Shown here one piece after another: positions 31,643 to 45,362 of a DNA stretch of 64,000 nt (its first letter is position 1; every line of letters begins with the position of its first letter). The DNA comes from Sceloporus undulatus (taxonomy: Eukaryota > Chordata > Lepidosauria > Squamata > Phrynosomatidae), in NCBI RefSeq assembly GCF_019175285.1, contig NC_056522.1, positions 327,532,796 to 327,596,795 on the forward strand, given 5' to 3'. The translations under genes and the position numbers were made by a program. Below the pieces are notes generated by a model. That model made no database searches, was not told the DNA's origin, and saw nothing but the letters and a program-made list of their open reading frames with translations.

Positions 31643-32067
31643 ACTGTTGAATTTAGGTCTGGAAACCATTCCCTATGAGCAGTGATTTAGAGAGCTGGGT
31701 ATGTTTAGCCTGGGGAAAAGAAGGTTAAGAGGTGACATGGTAGCCATGCTTAAATATTTGAAGGGATATCAAACTGAAGATGGGGCAAGCTTGTTTTTTG
31801 CTGCTCCAGAGACTAGGACAAAGAGCAATGGATTCAAACTACAGGAAAAGAAATTTAACCTAAATTTTAGAAAGAACCTCTTGACAGTAAGAGTTGTTTG
31901 AAAGTGGAACATGCTGCCTCAGGGAGTGTGGTGGAATTTCTTTCTTTGGTTTTTAAAGAGAGGCCAGATGGCCATATGTCAGTGGTGTTTTGATTGTGTA
32001 TTCTTGCATGACAGGGGCTTGGACTGGATGGGTCTTGTGGTCTCTTCCATTTCTATAATTCTATGAT
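31643..32067 (+). mobile_element. CR1 LINE, 5'-truncated
   Basis: It encodes the [20 protein letters not shown] and KGYQTEDGASLFFAAPETR region of CR1 ORF2 with stops, then the 3' UTR ending TTCTATAATTCTATGATTAT. Confidence 0.85.
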
Positions 32068-33318
32068 TATGCTGAAGTTCACAAAAATGTTTTTTTGGGC
32101 GGAAGACACAGCTAACCAATGTACCCATCCCCATTCCAATAACTGCAGGAGAGTTGCAGAGATTATGTAAATATTGTCCACTTTAGTTTCTGATGCTGAA
32201 TCACAGTCTATTCTAGGGAAGAGCATGCTTCCAGGCACTGTTTAGAAGTGTCCTTTGACCTGACACTTCCCCTAAGGTTCATATTGATGGTGAATGCCTT
32301 TCATCAGCTTCAGCTGGATTTCCAGCTCTGTTTTTTTATATGCAGTGCAGTTACTTCGAAGCTGGAAGGTTTACAGCCATAGTCTCTTTCAGCAGGCTCA
32401 CCCCATCAGTAAGTCAAGGGTGTAATTTATGTTGCCTTTCAGATATTGTTGGACTTCAATGCCCAGCATTTTTCTCAGCTGGCTAAGGCTGATGGGAATT
32501 GCAGACCATCAGCATCTAGAAAGCCATATGACTCCCATCTCTTCTTTAGGGAGTGAGACAATTGCTTAATGTGACTCATGGATTCTCAGTAAGCTGACCA
32601 TTTCCTTTTGTTGGAGGACACAGCTGTGTGTGCCCTATGCCTCTTAAACTGTATCTGGAATTGTGGGGACAGACATCTTTCCATTTTCCTCCAGTTGCAA
32701 ACAGCTTGGGCCATGCCTGTCTGTACAAGTGATTGCTTTAAAAGACAGTTGAAAATAGGGGAGCTAGATTTTTGTCTGGGCTCAGATTTTTGGACTATAT
32801 TACCCCTCTCCCATGGCACATCTTTTGGCTGCCTGATCCTTTCTGGGCTAAGTTTAAACTGCTAGTTTTAGTCTTTAAAACTGAAAAAGGCTTGGTAGCC
32901 CATGTGAACTTTCCCATTAATTGAGCTTGACTTATAAGGCCTTACTTTCAGCCTTACCATTGGGGAAATTAGTTGGACTAAGAGTGGCAGTGTCTTGTTA
33001 GTGGTGACATCAAGATTATGGAGAAAATTTCTAATGGGGTGCATTGGTCCTCTTCTCTCTTAGCATCTAGATCAGGGCAAGCTCCAGCTGAGGTCCAATT
33101 TCCCACTAGATACTCTGTGGGTGCACCCCTTCCAACAAAACCAGAACTATATTTCTGGTTCTGTAAAATGCTTTTTTTTTTTTTAAATGGGACTCAAGGC
33201 ATGGGGAGAGCACCATGCCTTGTTTTAAAGGAGAGAATTGCTGTTCCTGAAAGCTGCCAGAAGAGGAAATTTTCTTCTTCTTTTGGATAATTTTTGGGAT
33301 CCAAGGTCCATAAGATAA
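32068..33318. other. no gene seen; one decayed MITE fragment
   Basis: A copy of the family that starts near GATATTGTTGGACTTCAATG lies at about 32425-32525. A poly-T run is at 33172-33185. Nothing else is recognised. Confidence 0.45.
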
Positions 33319-33320
33319 TA

Positions 33321-33574
33321 CAGAGGTACCCCGGGTTACGAAATTAATTCGTTCCGCCGCCGCTTTCGTAACCCGAAAAGCTTTCGCAAGCCGAAAACCC
33401 ATAGGCGCTAATAGCGAAAGCCGCGATTTGGTGCGAAAAAGCGCCGAAAAGCACCAAAAATTTCCTTCGTAACCCGAAATAACCTTCGTAACCCGGAACA
33501 GTTTTTTTAATTGATTTTTTTTCGTAACCCGGAAATTTCGTAAGGCGGCGCATTCGTATCCCGGGGTACCACTG
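33321..33574. mobile_element. 254-bp TA-flanked MITE (Tc1/mariner-pogo type), copy 1
   Basis: The termini CAGAGGTACCCCGGGTTACG and CGTATCCCGGGGTACCACTG are inverted repeats, flanked by TA at 33319-33320 and 33575-33576. The motif TTCGTAACCCG recurs several times in both orientations. It has the same length as the copy at 54452-54705. The TA target and CAGTGGTACC end suggest a Tigger/pogo-like family. No transposase is present. Confidence 0.85.
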
Positions 33575-33576
33575 TA

Positions 33577-35262
33577 CCGAGGATGCATGCAACCTGCATC
33601 TCACACATCACTCTCCATACACTTAGATATTTTTTCCTTTCAGCTTGCGTTCCATTTCTGAGTTTTGGCTTTTTGCCAGCTCCTTTGAATTTGACTTTAT
33701 TTGCTTCTGTTTCTAACCATTCAGTTTGTAATTATGCTTTTTTTTTTTTTTTTAAAAATGTGTTTCAATTCTTTTTAATTATTTAACTTTCTCTTCTCTT
33801 TTTTGTGTGTCTTCAGACAGAATGTGCCAGATACAGACACACATACCAATACATATAGAGATACTGTTGTGATATAATAACTCATTTGAATGAATTTGAG
33901 CATGACAACAACAAAAATCTTTAAATCATGTGCAAAACAAAAAATAAAAACAGGAAGAGGATGTGGATGTGGAAAACACAGGAATGCAAGAATTTAATAC
34001 TTGAGATCCTCTGGATTCTCTGAAAAAAAGATCTCAGTGAATGAATGAATCGCATCCAATCCAGAGAAAAGAGCTAGTGTAGATGCAACAGCTATTATTT
34101 CATAAAAAGTAGACTCAAATATTTGAATATATTTCTTTTTTAAAATTACTTTTCAACATGAACAGTCTAATTTAAAATCAAGGTAATATACATTCAGAAA
34201 ACAAAAAGACAGAAAGAAGAAAAGGAGAGAAAAGAAAACAAGAGAGAGAGAGAGAAAATGAAGACACTTAACTAATACACAGTAGGACTCTGCCCCCCAC
34301 CAATCCTGACTGTAGTAAAAATAAAAATAAAAGAGAAAAAATATTATTCCACCATTACAGATCCATTTTAATAATCCTACTAAAATTACTAAAAACCATA
34401 ATCACAGATTATTACATTGTATTACATTTAGATTTCTTATTGCTCAAATAATACATAAACATTTTCCAGTCTTTCAGAAAATCTTCAAATTGCTTATCCT
34501 TTAAAATCCACATTAATTTGACCATTTGGGATAACTTTGCAACCTTAATAACTCATTCTTTCTTAATATTGTCCTATTTAGGGAGATGATGATTTCGTCA
34601 ATATTTGTACAGACAAATTTGTCCCTTTGCTTCCAATGCAAATGAGGTCATGGATTCTATACCTTAGAGAAAAACTGGAACCTATTTTCAAAGATAGTTT
34701 CTGTATATATAGACATAATAGAAAGTGATGGGAAAACATATCCTGGAGCTCCCTGACTTTGTCAAATTGCATCCTATATGGTTGCTCCATTGGGCTTATC
34801 TGAGTAGTGATGCAAAACAATGCAAACAAATACTTCACTTCGGGAGCTAAGCAATAATTTTATTTCCATGAACAGCTTGTTTAGTAATGTAATGTAACAC
34901 AATATTTAATTCATATCTCACCTTTCTGCTAATATGGGAAATAAAATACAATTAAAACAAAGGATAATACAATTTTTTTAAAAAACAATTAAATAAACAA
35001 TAATTTTAAAAACATTAATTGGTTAATTGACTGATTGATTGATTGACTAAATCTCAGGATCTGATCGGGCGACCCTAACTGTTGTCAGCATTGAGAGCAG
35101 AAGATGCATAGGTCTACTGCTGGATTAATCTGTAGCAACAGTCACTACTTGATCTCCATCACATCTAGTTTCAGACTGCAAAAGAAACAGCTTATTCCCT
35201 GGAGCATACAAATGAGTGAAGGCTTGCTTAAGTGGAAGTACCACTATATTCCACAGAAGCCC

Positions 35263-35322
<60 letters not shown>

Positions 35323-36288
35323 ATGTGTGTGAAAAATAAACATGCAGTATGATATAAAACCAAGTTGGAACAAAGTTTGAAGTGGAAATTGGACAATCTC
35401 AACAAACTTGAATTGTAGCCTGTTCAGTGTTTCAAGGTTAGAATAATTGGAAGGTCTTCTGGGAAAAACTGTTTTCAACAACCTAACAGTGAAAGAAATA
35501 GAAACAGCTACTCTTTAGCTATAGCAGTTTCTTCTGTTTCATCTATAGTTGAACTATTTTCCTCAAAGGTAAGCAGTTGCCGATTTCTCACAGAGAAATA
35601 TAAAAGAGCTTAAAGCCATATAAAATGGAAAGTTCCTATTTCTGAAGCATGGAATTCACCATTCAGCTAAAAAAATGAGGACGCATTTGCATTGGATATG
35701 TGTAAATAAATTCAGCCTGGGAGCAACTGATATATCAGATTTATGGGCCACTCTTCTGTAAAGCAGCAGAACTATCACTGCCATGACAACACTGTACTTA
35801 ATGGAGACTGCCTTAAAGGAAAACACATCAAAGATACTAAAAAGCTTCTTGTGTGCTTTACAGTTTCCTTACATTAAGAACTGATGCCTTTGTCAAAACT
35901 GAATTGCAGGCATGATCTGAAAATAGTTCATTTTACCCACTTCTGACAAGTGTAGTTTGGAAAGATCAGCATCCAAGGTTTTCCACAAAGTCATGAGGAC
36001 TCCTGCAACTGGTAGATGTTTGCCCCAGCCAAGTGGCAATGAGGGGAAGGGAGGATAGTAGGAGATCTCACAACGAAATCCATAAGCCTAGCCAAATCTT
36101 CCTTTGGTTTTAGCTAAATCGTGCCTGCCCTCTGCCTCCCTTTCAATGAGACACTGGCATAGACATGGAGGAATATGCATACAGATAATATATCCCTTAT
36201 CCAAAATGCTTAGGACCAGACATGTTTTGGATTTTTTATTTTTATTTTGGAATACCTGTATTTGCATATATGTACATAATGAGATGAG
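33577..36288. other. no gene seen; A/T-rich intergenic DNA
   Basis: This holds poly-T and poly-A stretches, an L2-like 3' fragment (reverse) near 34905-34960 and a (TA)n microsatellite at 35265-35319. The stretch 35500-36050 looks single-copy. Confidence 0.45.
35265..35319. repeat. (TA)n microsatellite
   Basis: This is a pure TA run of about 27 units. It explains the isoleucine-tyrosine repeat in a minus-strand frame. Confidence 0.95.
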
Positions 36289-36386
36289 AGCTAGTGTGGG
36301 GTAGTGGTTGGATTCCCTGCTCGGCCTCAGAAAACCCTGTGATAGGTTTGGTTGCCAAATGACTTGAAGATACACAACAGCAGCAT
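36289..36386 (+). mobile_element. internally deleted SINE
   Basis: A SINE head (GTGTGGGGTAGTGGTTGG) is joined within about 40 bp to the tail region (TTGCCAAATGACTTGAAGAT). The middle of the element is missing. Confidence 0.65.
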
Positions 36387-37016
36387 ATTGAAATATCTTG
36401 GAAAGGGGACCCAAGTCTAAACACATATTCTGTTTATGTTTCATATATACCTTATACACATAGCCTGAATGCAATTTTATAGAATATTTTCTGTGCATGA
36501 AACAAAGTTTGTGTACACTGGACCATCAGAAAGCAAAGGTGTTGCTATCTTAGCTACCTATGAAAAAAAGTGTTGGGATTTTTTTTTGGGGGGGGGGAGT
36601 ATTTCAGGTTTTGGAATTCTGGATCAAGGAGATTGAACCTGTATCTCTAGATGAACCTGCAACCATTGTAGCAACAGGTTTTGTAATGTTGTACATGTAG
36701 TTCCTGGCCCAATCCAGGATATGGGGCTGAAGACTATCTGTAAAAAAAGTATACCATTCATTCAGCAGCCAGTTGGATCTATGATAAGGTTTTCAAGGCA
36801 AAAGGCATCCAGGAGTTCTTCTGTACAGTGCTAAGAAAAGTTAGCTGAAGTGCCACTGCCATTGTCTCTGAGACATCCTTCAACAGTACCACTCCTCACT
36901 ACTGCAGACTGTCCAGTTCATCCATTCATTTCCAGAATTTATTCTGGCTCTCCAGCAAAAGCCTGTCTGGCTTGGGAGAACCTACCAGTAGTACAGTTAC
37001 TGTCAACATAGCCCCT

Positions 37017-37086
37017 TACCTCCCAGTAGCACACAGTTCTACCACTACAGATACCTCCCAGTAGCACACAGTTCTACCACTACAGA
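37017..37086 (+). repeat. 35-bp perfect tandem duplication
   Basis: Two adjacent identical 35-bp units start TACCTCCCAGTAGCACAC at 37017 and 37052. Confidence 0.9.
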
Positions 37087-37544
37087 CAAGTAGTGCCAAG
37101 AGAGAAATAGGCCTGAACTCTCACTAGAAGGCAAGAAGAATGAAGCTGTCATACTATGAATATATCATCAGATGATGTGACTCTTCACTTACAGTTAGCA
37201 GTTATGTGAACACTTGGGCCTCTCTGGCAAAGAGTTCTAATGCTGTCAACTACAGCATTAAAACTATCTGGCAGAGAATTCTAAGGACTTTCTCACACAA
37301 GGCTTAAGAAGTGGAATTAGAGCAGGATAGTATTGTCTGTGATTGTACATTATAACATGATGCTGTGTTTGAGCTGCAGTTCATCCATTGCTGGAGCACA
37401 CTGGAATGTTTCACTTCCATATTTTCCCCCCAACTACTGTATATATCTTTGAACTAATTTCATTCCACTTATCTTTGAAGCTAAATATGTTGTTTATTTC
37501 CTGCCTTGAATCTCACTGTGGGAGAAAGGCGGAATATAAATCCT

Positions 37545-37575
37545 GGATGGATGGATGGATGGATGGATGGATAGA

Positions 37576-37614
<39 letters not shown>

Positions 37615-37617
37615 ATA
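37545..37617. repeat. (GGAT)n(AAAT)n microsatellite
   Basis: A GGAT run passes into an AAAT run directly after an L2-like 3' terminus (GGGAGAAAGGCGGAATATAA). Confidence 0.9.
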
Positions 37618-40600
37618 GTTCATGCTCCCATATTCTCTCTGTCTCTCACCCACCCACCCATCCCATGAGGTGGGTTTGGTTTAGAAACTATAATTAACTC
37701 AAAGTGATAATATGAACATTATGGTGTAGCTGGGAAATGAACCTCATATCCAGTATCCAATATTGGGCAGTCAGGTTGGGGTTGGGTGGAGATTTAGAGC
37801 AGACAGGCAGGAAAAAATGGCTCAATCTGGGTTTTCTGAAAGTGGGCCAAACCCCCACTCTCTGCACAGCCTACTCCCAAGGCATCCTGAACACCTATAG
37901 GTTGTTTCCACCATGTGGTGTCAACCCACACTGTGTGGTTATCTTTTTGTTGCCTCCCCCACTATGCATGCAAATTATTGCACAAACACACTGACTGCAA
38001 CCTCCAATTACCTCTTACTTTTGCTGAAAAGGTAAGGGCTTCATGGAGGTAACCCTTTCTAAGAAACCCTAAATTTACAAAAAGCAGTTCTTGTACTGTT
38101 CTTTACTAGGGATACATGAATCTGCCAATGTTTCATTCACTTCCTCATTTTTCCAAATTTAAATTCATTTCATTCTGTTTCCTCATCAATCTACAATGTC
38201 CCTCCCCCACAAGTTAATATGAAAATTGCTATTTTGACTGCATTTTAAAACATATGTAGTTTTGTATGTAATATTGCCCAATGTACAATTTTGTAAGTGA
38301 TCCAATCTAGTAGAAAAATTATAACAATTATAAAATAATAGTATAAAATAATAATTATAATCGTTTTCACTAATTTGGGGATTACACAGAATTTACCACA
38401 CATGGCCCTAACATACACATCTTTGTATACATGTTTTGACAAGACAACTGGACTGTTAAATTGAGAAGAGCATAAATGTTGGAATGTTACTACATTTTGG
38501 TCTCCCCATTGATTCATGAAGTGAGAATTATACCGGCTTGTTTAAAAATGTGAATAAAAGAAATTTCTACCAATGTCTACTCTTTGCATACACAAGCCAC
38601 ACACACACACAGAGTATTCATAATACTTTTGCAGGAGAAGAATGACAAAGGAAAAAAAATAGTCAGGGACTTCTTCCTTGAAAGCAGTTGCAAAGTATAA
38701 GAACACACTGGTAGAATTTCCTTTGTGTTGAGTTACTAAATATGTTTTCTTTCCCAGTCCGATAGCTGGTTGATAAAAAGCAGGATTGTTACTCTAAAAT
38801 ACAATTATCTATACATATTACCACCAGTTCCAATTTTAGTGACATGCTTTCTTGGGGTTGTCATGACCTCGAGCACCTCTTTAATTTAGATTTTTCTTCC
38901 TCTCTTTTACAAAGCCTGGGAGCCAATTATTTAGCAAACAACAATCAGTTAGATGAACTGGAATCACGGATGGTTGATAAAAGATTAGGCTATGATGCTT
39001 AAGCCAAGCTAACATACGCATGCTTTTTGTTTTTGTCTGTCAAACAGCATTTCATGTGTCTGTATCATATGCATGTGTTTTGATGTTATAATATATTTCA
39101 TTTGAAATAAAATGCCATCCCCCCCTCTTTTACATTTGAATTGCAGAATCCTATTCCCCGGGGCCTTGAATAACACAGAGATTTTAAAATAATGTTTAAA
39201 ACTCTTAATCTCTCACTGAGTTCTTGTTCTCCTTTCACCCTAGTTCTTCTCTACAGTAGTTTCTTTTCAAATCAATCACAGCGTGGCTCTAATAATTTCA
39301 GCAGACTCTTTCAACATTGCTTCATGAGGTTTGCTATAATGCAACATGAATTCTCTTCTGAGGCGGGTGATAAAAGAGGTGGGGGTAAGGGAAAAGGCAC
39401 TGGGAATACCCAAGACATATGGTGGTGCAATCCTCAAACCAACAGAGAAGAATTGCTGCCCGAAATCAACATATTGAAGCAACAATTGCTGGGAGCACAT
39501 ACAAGAGTCATCATTTGAATGAAGACACAAGAAGACAAGGCACAGTGCTAGGTCCAAGAGCAATGTTTTGTGTGAATGAATTCATACTGAAATATCCCAG
39601 AATGTCTTCTCAGATTGCATTGTGCTTTTCCTCTTGCATCAAGGTAGCAGATGCCAAGCTTCACCATTAGGTAAAATGAAGCAGTTGCCTCAGAGCCTTG
39701 CTTTGTGCTGTCACAAAAGGGAAGCAAAGGCTTTGTTATTTATTATTGCTGTTCTGTTTTCATTGCCAAGCAGCAGGAGAGGTACTTGTGGGCTTTCCTG
39801 CTTCATATGCAAAAACTCACAGGACTGACCAAGCCATGTTGCCTAAGGCATAGGACAAAGTGGCACACTCCACTCCTGTTTCCACATACAGAAGCCAATT
39901 GGAGTGACACTGAATATTACTTCAACACTGGCACTTAGACTGTGACTTTTACTGCACCCCAGGGTGGCACGGTAGCCATATGGCATGTACAGCCCTGTCC
40001 TCAAGCTCCTTGTGGATGCTTCCCCCAAGATCTGCTGTCTGGGGCAGTTTCCTCATATTAGTCTAACAATACTCCTGTAAAGTAAAACAAATTGCATGAC
40101 TATGACTATGCATGCAGACTTGGGGGTGAGGGGACATTTTATCTGCATAATGTACATTTCATATCCCACTTCACAACATACATTGTCTTTCTCTTTTTAA
40201 TGACTCACATTTTTAATTTTTATACACTTTTCCATGTACTCAGTAGCTTACAGGTGGCTTGTGCAAACTGCCGAGTGAGTGTCATGACATGTTGCAGAAG
40301 ACAAATTTGTGTTTTTCCAGGTACAAGAATTAAGTTCCAGCCACTGTCCTACCTTTCAGAGGCATGGTATATATTTATAACAACACAAGTTTAGTTTTTG
40401 AAATGATTTTGGTTACCTAAACTGGGACAATTTAGAGCTAGGAAAAGTTACTTTTCTGATTACAAAAAGGGTACCACAGCTGGAAGAATCTGGATATTTT
40501 CCAAATTCTGGGAGGAAATTTACTCTTTTTAAAAAACTAACCAACAGGGTTATTCTTTCTTTTGATATAGGTTTTAACATGCGTTACATAGTTTCTGCAT

Positions 40601-40745
40601 TTATTTTTGGATCTATGTACTGATCACATGTGTTTAAAAGTTACACTTTTCACCAGGTCTATTTCTTTTTATGGTTAGGTGCATGTGCTTCCGTTACATG
40701 GCTTTTGGGCTATCATGTCTTCAAATCACTTGTTTCAAGCTCACC

Positions 40746-40794
40746 CCATCCATCCATCCATCCATCCATCCATCCATCCATCCATCCATCCATC
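40746..40794. repeat. (CCAT)n microsatellite
   Basis: This is a pure tetranucleotide run of about 12 units in intergenic DNA. Confidence 0.95.
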
Positions 40795-41690
40795 CTGCCC
40801 ATTGTCTAAAGATCTCTGTAAAAAACAACTCATGTAAATAATAAAATGATTTTAATAGGACCAAAAAAATTAAACAATTTAACAAGTTAAACGAGGACAA
40901 ATTAAATTTGGTTAAAATAGTTTAAAACTGTATACAACCATGCTCATGTGTGAATATGTATAAAGCCAATTAGCCCCCAAAGACTTTAGTACAAATCATG
41001 TTTTTACTTACTGATGGAATGACAGTAACATTGGCACCAATTGGGTTCTTAAGGGTATTTTATAAATAGGGTGCCATAGCAGAGAAGGCCCTTTTCTATG
41101 TTCTGTCAAACAAGGAATACTCATATGTCTTTCCACAGCATATTTCCTTGACTGATGGAACATAGAAGAGGGCCCTTCCAGCAGATATCAAACCTCAGCC
41201 AAGTGTATATAGTGAAAATTTTCATTTTTATTAACCCTTTAAATGGCCTCGGAAGGACTGCAATCCAGTGCATAATTACCTGTCAGTAAGTTCATTGAAC
41301 CTGGTGGAATGAGCTACCAAAAATAGATGTTTTGTGTTGTGTAAATTGTCAGTTTCTCTTCTCCTGGGGTTAACGGTGGGCTGGGGGCAGGATGATTTGT
41401 CATTATTATCTTTATTATTTTCTTTTGAAAAGGTAAAATAGTGCTATTAAAAGCATCACATAAAGCATTACAACAAGAGTTTCTTCTAGTATAATTTGCT
41501 TGAAGTAAAAATAACTGCAACAATGACCCTGGTGGGATGTGAAGGCATCACTAATGAAATGTCACTTTTTCTCCACTCGTTTAAATTCTTTCAGCACTCA
41601 ATTTCTTCTTCTCATTAAACTAAATTTTATAAAAACATGAAGATGGCTTTATCTCAGAAGCATGAACCTAAACTCAGGAAGGACTGCAGT

Positions 41691-43911
41691 GTTGTTGTTG
41701 TTGTTGTTGTTAATAATATCCTGCCTTTCTCTCAGTATATGGACTCAAGGTGGCTAACAGCATTTAAAAGAGTACAAGTTAAAAACAATATGAAGCATTA
41801 AAATGGAAATACAAAGCATAAAAACAAGTAAACCATTTCAAAAAGTGAAAAACATTACACATTAAAATTCGATATATATTAAAAACTCTGTACAAAACTC
41901 TATACAAACCTTGCACAACATTTAAAATCCATTTGGTGCTTACTGGAGCTGTTACTGGTGCAGGAATCCAGTGAATGCCACTGAGTCTCTTGTTCTGGTA
42001 ATCACTAAGGATGTACTTCACCACTGATTTTCTTCTACTTGTTGGGATCAACAAGTAAATTTAGCAATTTCTATCCTGCTGCAAGAAAGACTTCAAAACA
42101 CACAGTCTTTGAAGCATATTTTCAATTCAGGATTTTTCTGCACAAAATTCAATGTGGTTGTTTTTATACTGAAAATAGCTTTTTCTGCACAGAAAATAAT
42201 GGCTGGAATCCTGCTGGGCTGTTATGAATAAATAACCTACAGTTACGCATTCATAACTGCTACCTTTTCACAACTCCTATGTAGCTCCTAGTTTAGGGAC
42301 TATGTAGGGATCATGAAAGGCCAAGGCCCACTTAATGTTAAGCAACAGATGGAATTGATGGGAGTCCACTCACCTTTTGATTCAGAAGCAGTTTATTTTT
42401 TGAAAAAAAAAATATTTGCATTTCCACCATATAATGTACATTTACATATTGACACATATAACAATAAACATATCTGACATATAGAATGTACATGACATAC
42501 TGAAAAACACATAACATAAATGCTTGAATTCCTTCTACCTTAAAGAAAAAGAAGCAGTTTACTGATGTTCCAACACCCTTTGCACATGTGATCTCTGGCA
42601 CAAGGGAAATTTGTGACTGGGGTCTTTTTTTTTTTGCCTGTCACACTCACATATTTCCAGTTAGAAACATTTACAGAAATCCTATGAGACTTGTTATGTT
42701 TTGTAACTTTACATATACCCAGCTAAGTAGCAGAGGCACTAGGAAATCCATTTACTGAATTGGGAATATGATTAATAGGACACTTGCAAGTGTGTTCAAC
42801 ACACATTCATGTTTGATGCTCAATGAAACTTATGCAATGAGCACTGGGACCAATTCAATGTGTATCCTGTGGGTCCTGTTGTATGTTGGTCTCATTACAC
42901 ATTAGTCACTTTGCTGACTTTGCTATGTAGTAACATAACAGCAGCCATCTACTAGATACAGATTTTAAAGAACTGCCCAATTCTAATTCCCACAGATGTA
43001 AGTACACTTATGAAGATATAAGACCTTCACAAGACACTATTTATTGCACAGAAAATTCATGTACATAAAAAGTTGTCTTCAGTGCAAATGAACCACATGA
43101 AAATTTTGAATGGAATGTCCCCAATTGCAAAATTTTCTGTGCAAGAAAACAGCTTTCTCTACACAGAAGACACTTTCACACTGAAATATTTTCTGCACAG
43201 AAACAGATGTTTCTGGTGCTGAAAATGCTGTTTTCTGTGAAAAACAACCATGTGCAAATTCTGTACAGAATTGCCCAAACTGTGAAAATTCTTGTCAGCC
43301 CAGGATTCTTCTCGCCAGGGTTTCTTGATACTCAGAAACATATTTTTGATCATTTTTGAATAGTTTTAAATATTCTTTCCCCCATAGTTGTCAGTGAAAT
43401 TCAGCAGCTACAGTGGCTGCTTTCTATGGTGCAGGAGGCTGCTACAGAAGCTTTTTACACCACAGAACTGCAAAAGACCACACGACAGTGTGTCTCTTTC
43501 CATTCCTGAAGCATCAGGAAGAGATGGGATGCAAAAGAAAAGGATAAGGTGGGAGGAAGCCAATGAGATTTTAATGCAGAGACCATGGTTTCTGCCACAG
43601 TCCAGGAAGTGAGGATCCAAAAAGGGAGATGAAAGTTGCGTGTATGTCACAGGCTGTATGTTTCCCACTGCCATGCAAAGACAGAGCAAATGCTTCCCCT
43701 TGCTTATGTGTAAAATGATCAATGACAGCATCTACATACAAAGACAATCACTGCCAAATACTTTAGAAATCCCAAGCTCCATTCACTCATTTACCTCCTC
43801 TGGCTTCAATCCTCTTCCTCTTCTTATTCCCATGTTAGTCTGCTCTAGCTCAAATAGAATATTTCAATTATGCTAAAATCCAAAGAACTGCTTCTTTTTT
43901 TCTTTGTGAAC

Positions 43912-43957
<46 letters not shown>

Positions 43958-44131
43958 GGTTCAGATTCCTTCATTTGAATAAAAAGCTGCAGATTAAAAC
44001 CTCTGTATGAAGTCCAAATTCTAAGACAGATTTTGGCTTTTTGGAAGGCTTCAATTGAGCTATTTAATGCCTCATATGCTGTAAATGTTAAAATAGCAGT
44101 TTCCATTTTGAGAAATAAACTCAGATTCTGC

Positions 44132-44162
<31 letters not shown>

Positions 44163-44324
44163 CCAACAACAAACCTAAAAACCAAAAAACCAAAAAATAA
44201 TAAAAATAATAAAATAAAACACAAAACATTGAGGGTCCATGTGTGGAGTTTACTACTTCAGAAGAACTGGTAAGGTAAGTAGAAGTTTACTATAGAACAC
44301 CACCACCATCACCCCCGTCCTCCT
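41691..44324. other. no gene seen; repeats of TTTCTGCACAGAAA type
   Basis: An L2-like 3' end (reverse) follows a GTT run at 41692-41760. The motif TTTCTGCACAGAAA and its variants recur at about 42136, 42181, 43049, 43134, 43187 and 43229. A (GT)n run lies at 43916-43954. No exon is recognised. Confidence 0.45.
43916..43954. repeat. (GT)n microsatellite
   Basis: This is a pure dinucleotide run of about 19 units. Confidence 0.95.
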
Positions 44325-44420
44325 CCTCTTCTTCTTGTATGCCTTCAAGTCATTTCTGACTTATGCTGACCCCAAGACGAACCTGTACTGTGAAGCACAA
44401 CTCCTTCCAGAATAGAGAAC
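44325..44420 (-). mobile_element. SINE tail fragment, reverse
   Basis: The complement of the tail (TGCCTTCAAGTCATTTCTGA) and adjoining body is present. The rest is absent. Confidence 0.65.
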
Positions 44421-45004
44421 ATGCAAGTACAAGCAGGTGACTTCATATGTTTTTATGAATAAAAGATAATCCAATGCAATCATTTCATTAATGCACAGGC
44501 AGGCATCAAATGAAAAAACTGGAGAGCAGATGGTTTTGAGATCTTAGATGGATGTTTTCATTTAGGCAGCTAATTATTTAGCTGCTGTGGATTAAATCAA
44601 ACCCTGTCTGCAAAGCCCACAGCATTAGTCTTTGAGGGAAAGTTCCACTTGTTCCACTTTGTGCTTTCCACTTGGAAAGGCCTTTTTGATCCACAGTGAT
44701 GGGCAACAGTTGCAAAGTGAAATCACCCATCCTGATGAGTTATATTGGGAAAAGTTTCCTTTTCACAAATCTGTTAAATACCTGTACATGCTTTAAGAAA
44801 TAACCTTTATAACATTGTTGTTGTTGTTTTTTTAAAAAACATGATTTTTTAAAAAAAGGAAGTAAAAGAGAAAAAAAGGGGGGAAAGGGGGGGAAATACA
44901 TATGATATGTGGGTGGGCCAGACAGGTACATTAATATCATGCCACCACATTTACAAAAACATATTCATTGGTAGGTAACCTCTGTTGGCTACTAAGGCTG
45001 TACT

Positions 45005-45362
45005 GTATCTGCACTACAGAAAAAAAAATTGTGGTTGACATCACTTTAAATGCCACGGCTCAATGCTAGGGAATTCTGGGAATTGTTGTGTGTTGTGGCA
45101 CCAGAGCTCTCTGTCAGAGAAGGCTAAATGTCTCACAAAACTCCAGTTCCCAGAATTCCATGGCATTTTTGTCTGTGTAACTAAGGGTGTAGCTACACTG
45201 TAGAAATTATGCAGTTTGGCACCACTTTAAGTGCTGAAGCTCCATCCTATGGAACCCTGTGATGTGTAGTTTTACAAAGTCTTTTGCCTTCTCTGCCAAA
45301 GAGTGCTGGTGTCTGACAAAACTACCAGTCCTAGGATTCTGCAAGATGGAGCCATGGTAGTT
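45005..45362. mobile_element. two adjacent MITE copies, each missing one terminus
   Basis: 45005-45165 and 45185-45362 both show the pattern of the 17761 family (CACTTTAAATGCCACGGCTC and CACTTTAAGTGCTGAAGCTC, then a CCAGAATTCC- or CTAGGATTCT-type second arm). Both are truncated at one end and lie in tandem. Confidence 0.65.

Larger units (their letters stand above)
36387..41690. other. no gene seen; mostly single-copy intergenic DNA
   Basis: I note a 35-bp tandem duplication (37017-37086), an L2-like tail with tetranucleotide repeats (37497-37617), a (CCAT)n run (40746-40794) and a fragment of the TTACTTTT family at about 40428-40545. The stretch 38480-39130 has low repeat content and is a plausible place for conserved regulatory DNA, but the sequence alone does not show this. 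Confidence 0.4.

Noticed and set aside
31484-32067. One CR1 with a 5' inversion (twin priming)
   Set aside because: Both pieces contain the CR1 3' terminus, so they cannot be two parts of one copy.
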